Shown in pieces: positions 30,540-38,198 of a DNA stretch of 64,000 bases; position 1 is the stretch's first letter; every line of letters starts with the position of its first letter. Both the position numbers and the translations under genes were made by a program. The DNA lies in NCBI GenBank assembly GCA_020852515.1, contig JADZAS010000005.1, forward strand, positions 124,001 through 188,000, written 5' to 3'. The notes under the pieces are model-generated. The model saw only the letters and a program-made list of their open reading frames with translations, was not told where the DNA came from and ran no database searches. The DNA is from Phycisphaerales bacterium. GTDB lineage: Bacteria; Planctomycetota; Phycisphaerae; Phycisphaerales; UBA5793.

Positions 30540-31049
30540 TCAGGTGGCGGCCCCGGCGGCGGCTCGCTCCTCTTCGAGCAGTTCCGGATCGCGCCGGGCC
30601 ATGCGGCGGGCCTCGGCCGGTGACGCCGCGACCGTCCCCAGCCGTGCGCCCGTCAGGCCGCCGATGCGGTCAGGCCTGGCGGTATTGGCGCTGGAGCGGA
30701 TCCAGTCGAGGCTTCCCGAGTACCACTCGTAGACATAACCGATAAGAATGAGAGCCATGAACACGCCAGCGATGACCAGCGCCGGGCCGGCATGCTGCCG
30801 AAACACGACGGCGATCGGCCAGATGAGCGCCACTTCGACGTCGAAGATGAGATAGAACAGCGCGACGACGTAAAAGCGCAGATCGAACTGCACCCAGCTG
30901 GAGCCGACGGTCGGTTCGCCGCACTCGTAGATCGACGCCTTCTCGGGATTGGGCGCGCTCGGGCGGACCACGGCGCCCACCAGCATGTTGACGAGCACGA
31001 ACCCAAAGCCGAAGGCCAGGAAGATGGCGATCGAGAGAAGTATTTCCAC
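30540..31049 (-). CDS. nuoA: NADH-quinone oxidoreductase subunit A
   Basis: Membrane subunit of respiratory complex I, 169 residues. The reading frame is open far upstream but that part is only antisense to recJ; the start is the GTG at 31049 (EILLSIAIFLAF) with AGAGGG upstream. Signatures: NPEKASIYECGEPTVGSSWVQFDLRFYVVALFYLIFDVEVALIWP, holding the conserved E/C loop, and three membrane segments. A C-terminal tail of about 45 charged residues is longer than usual. No other nuo gene is in the window, so it is separated from its operon or is a second copy. Confidence 0.93.
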   Translation of the reverse strand: MEILLSIAIFLAFGFGFVLVNMLVGAVVRPSAPNPEKASIYECGEPTVGSSWVQFDLRFYVVALFYLIFDVEVALIWPIAVVFRQHAGPALVIAGVFMALILIGYVYEWYSGSLDWIRSSANTARPDRIGGLTGARLGTVAASPAEARRMARRDPELLEEERAAAGAAT

Positions 31050-31217
31050 GCGGGCCAACCCTCTGTATGACAGGAGGTCATGGTAGTGGCGCGTGCGGCA
31101 ATGGACAACCGCGCCGGCCGGCGCGGGGAGGCGAAGAGACCGGCCTCTAAGGAGTTTACCGGATGCCGGCGCTGCGATCGCGCTGGTCGGCGCGAGGCGA
31201 TTGCCTAGGCTTGCCCG

Positions 31218-32963
31218 ATGCAGGCGATCGAGCAAGGCGTGCGATGCCGCTGGAGGGCCCGGGCGGTGCTGACCGAAGCGGACCTTCGCCGGCCGCTGGT
31301 CGAGCGCGTGCTGGCGGCGCGCGGCATCGGCGGCGACCAGCTCGAGCCGTTCCTCAACCCGACGCTGCGCCTGCTCCACGACGCAGCGCTGCTGCCGGGC
31401 GTTGAGACCGCGGCGGCTCGGGTGCTCGAGTCGCTGGCGCGCGGCGGGCCGGTGGTCATCTACGGCGACTACGACGTCGATGGCATCACCGCCAGCGCCA
31501 TCCTCTACCACACCTTTCGCGCCATCGCGCCCTCCGCCGAGGTGCGCACCTACGTGCCCCACCGGCTCGACGAGGGCTACGGCCTCAACTGCGAAGCGAT
31601 CGAGCAGATCGCCGCCCAGGGCGCGGATCTGATCGTCACGGTCGATTGCGGCATCACCGCGACGCGCGAAGCGGCCCGAGCAAGAGAACTCGGCATCGAC
31701 CTCATCATCACCGATCACCACCAGCCCAGCGCGGGCGTGGTCGAACTGCCCGACGCAGCGGCGCTCGTGCACCCGCGCCTGCCGGGCAGCGCGTATCCCT
31801 TCGGCGATCTGTGCGGCGCGGGAGTCGCGTTCAAACTGGCGTGGCGCCTCGCAACCATGTGGTGCGGCTCGCAGCGCGTGAGCGAGCCGCTGCGCCAATT
31901 GCTTACCGAGCACCTGGCGCTGGCGGCGCTGGGAACCATCGCCGACGTCGTGCCGCTCGTCGATGAGAATCGCATCATCGCGAAATACGGCCTGCGGATG
32001 ATGCGCGACACGAGCAACATCGGCCTCAACGCGCTCATCACCGCCGCAGGACTGGATGATGCGGATCGCATCGACTGCGAAGCGGTGGGCTTTCGTCTGG
32101 CGCCGCGCCTCAACGCCGCCGGCCGCATGGGACACGCGCGCGAAGCGGTGCGGCTGTTTACCACCGACGATCCGGCCGAGGCCATGCGCCTGGCCAGCCA
32201 GCTTGAACAGCAGAACCGACAGCGGCAGGCGACGGAGCGCGCCATCCTGGCGCAGGCGCGCGAGATGGCCGAGGCGGCGGGAATGACCGGCGATGAGCGG
32301 CGCATCATCGTCCTCTGCCACGAGGATTGGCACGCGGGCGTGGTGGGCATTGTCTGCTCGCGACTTGTCGAACTTTTCCACCGGCCCGTGGTGCTTATGC
32401 AGAAGTGCGATGATGTGATCAAAGGCTCGGCGCGGTCGATCGAGGGGTATTCCATACACGCCGGGCTGGCGGCAGTGGGCGAGCACCTGCTCACGCACGG
32501 CGGACACGACCTGGCCGCCGGGCTGTCCCTGTCGCCTGCAGCGTATGACGCATTCGTCGAGGCGCTGACGCAGCACGCCAACCTGAACATCGCCGCGCCC
32601 GACATGATCGGGCAGGAGTCGTTCGACTGCGAAGCGCTGCTGCGCGAGATCGATCGCGCCGCCGCGCGGGCCCTGATGGATTTGGGGCCCTTCGGCCGCT
32701 CGAACCCGCGGCCGCAGGTGCTCGTGCGGCAGTTGCGCCTCACGGGCCACCCGCGCGTGATGGGCGACAAGGGGCGGCATCTGTCGCTCATGGCCGGCGA
32801 CCGCTCCGCGCAGATGCGCCTGGTCGGATGGAGCATGGGCTGGATGGCGCCGCAACTGGCCTCGGGAATGATCATCGACGCCATCGTGCGGCCGAAACTC
32901 AACGAGTGGAACGGCCGCGTGAGCGTCGAAGCCGAACTGTGCGACTGGCGCGCGGTGCGCTGA
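31218..32963 (+). CDS. recJ: Single-stranded-DNA-specific exonuclease RecJ
   Basis: 5'-3' single-strand exonuclease of recombination and mismatch repair, 581 residues. DHH-family motifs are clear: VIYGDYDVDGITASAIL (motif I), IVTVDCGITA, LIITDHHQP (the DHH motif, near residue 168), and in the DHHA1 part HEDWHAGVVGIVCSRL, KGSARSIEGYSIH and GGHDLAAGLSL. The C-terminal OB-like part ends at CDWRAVR. It is divergent from nuoA with 168 bp between starts. Confidence 0.97.
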   Translation: MQAIEQGVRCRWRARAVLTEADLRRPLVERVLAARGIGGDQLEPFLNPTLRLLHDAALLPGVETAAARVLESLARGGPVVIYGDYDVDGITASAILYHTFRAIAPSAEVRTYVPHRLDEGYGLNCEAIEQIAAQGADLIVTVDCGITATREAARARELGIDLIITDHHQPSAGVVELPDAAALVHPRLPGSAYPFGDLCGAGVAFKLAWRLATMWCGSQRVSEPLRQLLTEHLALAALGTIADVVPLVDENRIIAKYGLRMMRDTSNIGLNALITAAGLDDADRIDCEAVGFRLAPRLNAAGRMGHAREAVRLFTTDDPAEAMRLASQLEQQNRQRQATERAILAQAREMAEAAGMTGDERRIIVLCHEDWHAGVVGIVCSRLVELFHRPVVLMQKCDDVIKGSARSIEGYSIHAGLAAVGEHLLTHGGHDLAAGLSLSPAAYDAFVEALTQHANLNIAAPDMIGQESFDCEALLREIDRAAARALMDLGPFGRSNPRPQVLVRQLRLTGHPRVMGDKGRHLSLMAGDRSAQMRLVGWSMGWMAPQLASGMIIDAIVRPKLNEWNGRVSVEAELCDWRAVR

Positions 32964-33058
32964 GGGGGGCGAATCGGGGGCGCCGCACAGCATCCCGCCT
33001 TGGGTGCTGTGTGCCAACGTGCAGACACACGCGGCATGATTGCTAGACTTGCCTGTTC

Positions 33059-33709
33059 ATGCTCCGCCGCGCCTTCACCATCTTGGCGCTTCTGCTGCTC
33101 GGCGCGATCATCAACGTCGCGGTCGCGTGGTGGTGTGCGTGCCGGCCGTTCCCGATCATGCCCACGACCGATCTTCCGGGCCACGAAGCGTACCGGCGCG
33201 ACAACGGGCATGATGCGATTTTCCAGATCATGTTCGGCCGCGTGCGCATTATGCAACTCGGCCCCGGCGACTCGCTCTCCACCGCGCCAGTGGTGTCCAG
33301 ACCCGAATCGGCCGAAGCGTTCGACCGCCGGCTGCCGCGATCATCCGTGTTTCGAGGCGCCGAACCGCTGGAACAAGTCAACTGGGCCGAGCATTCGACT
33401 TATTACGAGGACTTCTTCGGCTGGCCGTGCCTCGCGCTCACCAGTCGCCTTGGCATGTCTCCGCGGCTGGGTCCGAAGCCGATCGAAGACACCGGCCGGC
33501 TGAGCGTCGGGCCACAGTGGCAGTGGCTCCACCTCCCTCCAACGCTGCCGAGCCGACCCGTCTGGCCCGGCTTTGCGATCAACACCGCCATCTTTACCAC
33601 CGGTCTCTGGCTGCTCTTCGCGGCGCCGATGCGGGTTGCAGGGAGAATGCGCCGCAGAGCAAACTCGGCCGACTCCGCTCACGAACGTGATGTCGAGGCA
33701 ACCAAATGA
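33059..33709 (+). CDS. Two-span membrane protein of the zinc-ribbon cassette family, lacking the ribbon
   Basis: 216 residues. The N-terminal span (LALLLLGAIINVAVAWWCA) and C-terminal span (LPSRPVWPGFAINTAIFTTGLWLLFAAP) are closely like those of the proteins at 48744 and 50784, and the ectodomain carries the family's GWPCLAL motif. Where those proteins continue into a CxxC-x11-CxxC ribbon, this one ends in a polar tail. The next gene starts in an ATGA overlap and ends in a ribbon. Function unknown. Confidence 0.7.
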   Translation: MLRRAFTILALLLLGAIINVAVAWWCACRPFPIMPTTDLPGHEAYRRDNGHDAIFQIMFGRVRIMQLGPGDSLSTAPVVSRPESAEAFDRRLPRSSVFRGAEPLEQVNWAEHSTYYEDFFGWPCLALTSRLGMSPRLGPKPIEDTGRLSVGPQWQWLHLPPTLPSRPVWPGFAINTAIFTTGLWLLFAAPMRVAGRMRRRANSADSAHERDVEATK

Positions 33710-34164
33710 ACTGGCGGGCCTGGCTCAACGGTCGGCGCGTGGGAAACTACCAGTTGACGCTGCGCGAAGAACTCTTGGTCTGCATGTGTTTTATTCGCAC
33801 ACGATCGGGCGCGGGGATCGTCGGCACGGCATTGCTTTCGACCGGCATTCTCATCGCAGGCGACTACCTCACAACCGACTGGGGCCTGGCAAAGATGGAT
33901 GGACCGGACCAGGCGCTGATCCTGGGCGTGCTTTACATGCTCGTGGTCATGTCACCGGTGCTCATCGCTTCGGTTCTTTTCGCCGGCCGGGTGGAGCGCG
34001 ATGCCAACGCCGCACTCCGCCGCATGGGCTTTCCGATCTGCATCAAGTGTCAGTACGACCTCAGGGGGCTCGACGGCGATCATCGGGCAGACCGATGCCC
34101 CGAATGCGGCGCGCTCTTCGCCGACATGCCGCCGGTGGGCAAGCGAAAACACACTTCGGCCTAA
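33706..34164 (+). CDS. Membrane protein with C-terminal zinc ribbon
   Basis: 152 residues, overlapping the previous gene by ATGA. Two membrane segments (about residues 40-58 and 70-95) precede a ribbon CIKCQYDLRGL...RCPECG in which the middle loop is longer than in the 47-54 kb array. The coupling suggests that this protein and the one before it work together, supplying in two chains the layout that the array proteins have in one. Function unknown. Confidence 0.7.
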   Translation: MNWRAWLNGRRVGNYQLTLREELLVCMCFIRTRSGAGIVGTALLSTGILIAGDYLTTDWGLAKMDGPDQALILGVLYMLVVMSPVLIASVLFAGRVERDANAALRRMGFPICIKCQYDLRGLDGDHRADRCPECGALFADMPPVGKRKHTSA

Positions 34165-34210
34165 GGCGCATTCCGTCCCTGCACCGAGGCTTCGAGTCAC
34201 GGCTTGACAA

Positions 34211-35392
34211 TCAATTGTCTCCCTTGTGCTGCTTCTCCTTGTCCTCCGTGGCTCCGTGGTAATTCTTGGTTTTCATCTCCACTCCCAGCCGCCTGAACTG
34301 CTCCAGCCACGCGGCCATGATCGCGCCTTTCATGTCGCCCTGCGCCTTGGCCTGCTCAATCGTCTGCCCCCAGTAGAAGCTCACCCACCCGTCGCAGAAG
34401 TCACCGCTGCGCCGGATGAACTCTTCCATCTGCTCGATGCCGCATGAGAGCGGAAACATCTCTTCGACGATCAGCGGCTTGCCGACCTCGTACACCTTCA
34501 GCGCCGCGATCGCCTCGTCGATCTTGTCCTTCTCGGGATAGAAGTGCACAGCCGCAAAGTCGAGCGGCCCCATGACCTGCTCGTCGTAGAAGATCGGCTT
34601 TGCTCCTTTAAACGTCAGCGCCCACGGAATCACGCCCACGGTGATCATCGCATCGTCATCCACCTTGCGGATCGCATCGCACATCTGCTTCACCCACGCC
34701 GCAGCAGCCTCCTGGCGCGTCTTTCCCTTCAGATCGAGCGTGAGATACTGCACGAAGTTCATCCCCGCGAACTCGCCCGGCAGCCAGTCATCCTTCACCT
34801 CGCCCTCGCCCGGCAGCACGGGTTCGTTCATCAGGTCGTAGCAGAAGATCGCGCTGCTCCCGCCGCATGCTTTGGCCACCGCTTCCCAGAAAACGGCCTG
34901 CGCGTTCCACCGCGCCGGCGGCTCCATGTTCGCGTACCACTCCGGCACGCGCTTTTCGAGATAGCACGCCAGCCCGGTCACGTCGAGATAGATCCCCGTG
35001 CGCTCGGCCAGGCGCACGAGATCGGTCAGCCGCTTGAGATTCGCCTCGTTGGGCCGATCGGGCGCTTCCATGAACTTCTCGAACTGCAGATGCACGCGCG
35101 CGACATTCACGCCGAGATCCTTCATCTCGGCAAAATCCTGCTCGATCGCCGGCCACCTGTCGTGCCAGTAGTCTTCGAGCAGGTTCGAGTCGTTGTCGTG
35201 GTCGTAATTGACGCCCCAGACGATGAAGCGCTGGCCGGATTCGGCGCCGACGAAGTGCGTGCCGTCGTCGCTGACGCGGATGCGCTCAATCGCCGCGGCG
35301 TCTGTCTCTGCCGGCTGTTGTGCGAGCGCTTCGCCCGCAAACAAAGCTGCGACCATCGCCATAATCGATCCAGTCATCAACGCGCGCTTCAT
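34211..35392 (-). CDS. Secreted GH5-like glycoside hydrolase (cellulase family)
   Basis: A secreted protein of 393 residues with signal peptide ending near ALAQQ. A TIM-barrel glycosidase of clan A is indicated by GVNVARVHLQFEKF, IFCYDLMNEPVLPG (acid/base Glu in the NEP motif, about residue 188) and KPLIVEEMFPLSCG (nucleophile Glu, about 311). The substrate, probably a beta-glucan or mannan, cannot be told. The final residues (KTKNYHGATEDKEKQHKGDN) are encoded by a copy of the window's intergenic ACCACGGAGCCACGGAG repeat and do not look like part of the fold. Confidence 0.82.
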   Translation of the reverse strand: MKRALMTGSIMAMVAALFAGEALAQQPAETDAAAIERIRVSDDGTHFVGAESGQRFIVWGVNYDHDNDSNLLEDYWHDRWPAIEQDFAEMKDLGVNVARVHLQFEKFMEAPDRPNEANLKRLTDLVRLAERTGIYLDVTGLACYLEKRVPEWYANMEPPARWNAQAVFWEAVAKACGGSSAIFCYDLMNEPVLPGEGEVKDDWLPGEFAGMNFVQYLTLDLKGKTRQEAAAAWVKQMCDAIRKVDDDAMITVGVIPWALTFKGAKPIFYDEQVMGPLDFAAVHFYPEKDKIDEAIAALKVYEVGKPLIVEEMFPLSCGIEQMEEFIRRSGDFCDGWVSFYWGQTIEQAKAQGDMKGAIMAAWLEQFRRLGVEMKTKNYHGATEDKEKQHKGDN

Positions 35393-35471
35393 GGCGCCTC
35401 CTCGCTGAAGTGTTGCTGTTCATTTCGATGGTAGAGCCCGGCACAGCAAGGGCCCGGCTCGGCGCGGCGCC

Positions 35472-36548
35472 TCACCGCACGGCGCGGAAGCGGCACAACT
35501 CGACGCGCGGCGACAGGTAATGCTCCGCCGCCGGCTCCTCGTGGCACAGATCCGTCGAAAGGTACTTCTTGTTCGAGTCGGGAATGACCGTTACCACCGT
35601 CGCGTCCGGGCCGTACTGCTCGGCGAGTTTCATCGCGCCCAGCACATTCGCGCCCGAGGAGATCCCGACCGCCAGGCCGAGGCAGCGGCAGAGCATCTGC
35701 GCCATGATGATGGCGTCGCCGTCCCACACATCGACGATCGCATCGAGCGACGGCAGATCGAGTACGGCCGGCACAAACTCATCCGAGATTCCCTGGATGC
35801 GATGATGCCCCTGGTGCCGGCCGGTGCGCAGCGTCGGCGAGTTGGCCGGTTCGAGCGGATGCACGCGCACGCTTCGCCCCTTACGCCGGAGGTAGCGCCC
35901 CAGGCCCATGACGGTGCCGCCCGTGCCCACGCCGGCGACAAACGCATCCGCCTGGCGGTTGAAGATCGCCAGTTGCCGCTCGATTTCCGGGCCCGTGGTC
36001 GCTTCGTGCGCTTCGATGTTCGCCGGGTTGGCGAATTGCCGGGGCAGGAACGAGTCCGCATGCTCGTTCGCGTACTGCTCGGCCAGTTCCACAGCGCCCG
36101 CGAAGCCGTTCTGCTCGCGCGACACCGGCACGACCTCGGCTCCGTAGTTGCTGATCAGTTGCACGCGCTCGCGGCTCATCCAGTTGGGCATGAAGATGCG
36201 CACGCAATGGCCCAGCGCCGTGCCCAGCGCTGCAAAGGAGATGCCCGTGTTGCCGCTCGACGCTTCGACGATGGTGTCCCCGGGCTTGAGTTCGCCGGTC
36301 GCGTAGGCGCAGCGCATGATGTGAGCCGCCATGCGGTCCTTGATGCTGCCGGTCATGTTCTCGATTTCGTACTTCGCATACAGCCGCCCGGGCCGGCCGT
36401 CCAGGCGATACTCGATCTCGAGCAGCGGTGTATCGCCGATAAGCGCTTCCACGGCGTCCACCGGAGACGGCGCCTCAGCCGCCGGCGGCGCCGCGCCCGC
36501 CCGATTCGTCGTCCATTGGCATGTCGCCTGCGCCGCGGTGTCAGACAT
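35472..36548 (-). CDS. PLP-dependent cysteine synthase/cystathionine beta-synthase-type enzyme
   Basis: A cytoplasmic fold-type II PLP enzyme of 358 residues. The PLP lysine is in MTGSIKDRMA (Lys70), the substrate loop is ASSGNTGISFA and the phosphate loop is GVGTGGTVMGLGRYL. The Met-Thr-Gly-Ser before the lysine and the HRIQGISDEFVPAVLD segment agree with O-acetylserine sulfhydrylase or cystathionine beta-synthase. About 35 extra N-terminal residues (Ala/Pro-rich) are unlike typical CysK. The ATG at 36548 follows GGAG by 7 bases. The exact sulfur donor cannot be decided by reading. Confidence 0.88.
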   Translation of the reverse strand: MSDTAAQATCQWTTNRAGAAPPAAEAPSPVDAVEALIGDTPLLEIEYRLDGRPGRLYAKYEIENMTGSIKDRMAAHIMRCAYATGELKPGDTIVEASSGNTGISFAALGTALGHCVRIFMPNWMSRERVQLISNYGAEVVPVSREQNGFAGAVELAEQYANEHADSFLPRQFANPANIEAHEATTGPEIERQLAIFNRQADAFVAGVGTGGTVMGLGRYLRRKGRSVRVHPLEPANSPTLRTGRHQGHHRIQGISDEFVPAVLDLPSLDAIVDVWDGDAIIMAQMLCRCLGLAVGISSGANVLGAMKLAEQYGPDATVVTVIPDSNKKYLSTDLCHEEPAAEHYLSPRVELCRFRAVR

Positions 36549-36767
36549 GTCACTTCTCCGTGCCGGTCCGCCACCTCGCGCCGCCGGCGATGCTTCGCAT
36601 CGGCAATTGTCGTCTGGACTTCACTTTAGCGAGCACGGTCGGGCGGGAGAAACGGGTTCGTTTTCCTGATCTGAGACAGCGTGAATTCTCCGTGCCGACA
36701 CGCGCTGCGACTACGATGAGCGCCTGCCAACGCGCGGCAGGCCGAACGAAGGAGCACCCCCCCCACC

Positions 36768-37823
36768 ATGGCCTACGAGACACTTCACGTCGATCGCGAG
36801 GGTCGCATCATTGATGAATTGCCCTGCTCGGCCTGCGGCCACTCGCTGCGCGGCCAGTCCGCCGGCGCGGCGTGCCCGGGTTGCGGCGAGACGATCGCCC
36901 TGTCCACCCTCGGGCGGGCCGTCTGCCGCGTCGATGAGCGCGGCCTGCTCGACGAATCGCTGCGATGCTCGACGTGTGGCTACGACCTGCGCGGCATCGA
37001 CCCGGCCGGCGCCTGCCCCGAGTGCCACGTGCCCGTCGGCCAGAGCCTGGAGGGGAATCTGCTCCGCTACGGCGATCCGCGCTGGACGAAGAAAGTCGCA
37101 GACGGACTGGTGCTCTACGTCATCGCGCTGGCTCTGGCGATTTCGCTGGGAGTCGGCGCCGCAGCGCTTCGCTTCGCCATAAAAGACGCGGCCGTCATCG
37201 CGCTGGTCACTGTGACGACGACGGTGGTCTCGGGAGTGTTCACGGCTCTGGCGCTCTGGTGGATCACCGCGCCCGATCCCGACACACCCATCCCCGCCCA
37301 GCAGCGCTTCGGCGCCAACCTGGCTCGGCTTCTGGTCATTCCTCAGGTACTCGCCACGGCCGGGCTGGGCGCTTTTACGGCGTTCACCAATCCCCAGCAG
37401 GGCCAGGCGCTGGCCATGCTGCTTCAGTTGCCCGTCATGGTACTCGGGGCGCTCGTCGGCGTCGGGCTGCTCCTGCACCTGCGCGAACTGGCGCGACGCG
37501 TCGTCGATGAAACGCTCGCCAACTGGGCGCGCACCATTCTCTGGCTCACGGTGATCGGAACCCTCGCGGCCATGCTCGGCCTGGGCGTCATGGCCTCCAC
37601 GTCCCTGGCCACCGGACAGCCCATGCCGGCGCCCGGCCAGACCCCATCCGGCCCGATGCTGATCGGCCTGGGCGCGGGCGCCATCGGGGGATGCATCGGC
37701 GGACTGCTCAACATCATCGCCATGATCTGGACCATCGTGCTCCTGTTCAAACTTCGCGCCTACTTCACCGCCGCAGCGCGAGCCGCCTCCGCACGTGATG
37801 CAATCGCCACCAGTCGCCAATAG
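36768..37823 (+). CDS. Membrane protein with two N-terminal zinc ribbons
   Basis: 351 residues. Two ribbons lie near the N-terminus: CSACGHSLRG...ACPGC (about 20-40) and CSTCGYDLRG...ACPEC (about 66-86). Five or six membrane segments follow (for example LYVIALALAISLGVGAAAL and AVIALVTVTTTVVSGVFTALAL). It is a paralogue of the protein at 56404-57351, sharing the two-ribbon head and a S-L-x-G-x-L-L junction. The start follows AAGGAG. Function unknown; ribbons at the head rather than tail set it apart from the array proteins. Confidence 0.75.
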   Translation: MAYETLHVDREGRIIDELPCSACGHSLRGQSAGAACPGCGETIALSTLGRAVCRVDERGLLDESLRCSTCGYDLRGIDPAGACPECHVPVGQSLEGNLLRYGDPRWTKKVADGLVLYVIALALAISLGVGAAALRFAIKDAAVIALVTVTTTVVSGVFTALALWWITAPDPDTPIPAQQRFGANLARLLVIPQVLATAGLGAFTAFTNPQQGQALAMLLQLPVMVLGALVGVGLLLHLRELARRVVDETLANWARTILWLTVIGTLAAMLGLGVMASTSLATGQPMPAPGQTPSGPMLIGLGAGAIGGCIGGLLNIIAMIWTIVLLFKLRAYFTAAARAASARDAIATSRQ

Positions 37824-37854
37824 CAGGCACGCCCCGACCGAAGATGGCCCGGCC

Positions 37855-37883
37855 AAACAAAAACCCCCGCATTGCGCGGGGGT
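37855..37883 (-). terminator. Terminator of tRNA-Leu
   Basis: On the minus strand CCCCCGC...GCGGGGG closes a short loop and is followed by TTTTTGTTT. It lies 38 bp beyond the tRNA 3' end. Confidence 0.85.
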
Positions 37884-37920
37884 CAGCAGTCGATCATCGC
37901 GGCCTTGGCCGCCCATCCAA

Positions 37921-38006
37921 TGCCCAGGAGAGGACTCGAACCTCCAAGGGATTTTACTCCCACCAGCACCTCAAGCTGGCGCGTCTGCCAATTTCGCCAC
38001 CTGGGC
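37921..38006 (-). tRNA. tRNA-Leu (anticodon GAG)
   Basis: 86 nt on the minus strand. Acceptor arms GCCCAGG / CCTGGGC pair fully, with discriminator A. The anticodon stem-loop CCAGC-TTGAGGT-GCTGG gives anticodon GAG; a long variable arm (TGGGAGTAAAATCCCT region) is typical of tRNA-Leu, and the T-arm has GGTTCGAGTCC. The 3' CCA is not encoded. Confidence 0.95.
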
Positions 38007-38198
38007 GGGCTGCGATCGCTTTGCGATCGGCCCGGAGTATAGGCCCCATCCGCAAGACTGCAAAACAGCACCACCCGAGCCCGAGGCTGATCCAACAATC
38101 CGACCGAACCGCGGCGATGTTCGGGGCCACTCGGCTCCCGCCGCCGCGAAATCCCCCGTCTAGAGTGGTACGCGCCGATGCATCCGGAGTGACTGCAG

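Noticed and set aside
31050-33017. A long minus-strand frame upstream of nuoA (over 600 codons)
   Set aside because: It is antisense to recJ, has no family signature and consists of Arg/His/Ala-rich translation typical of the opposite strand of a GC-rich gene. Only the nuoA part is real.
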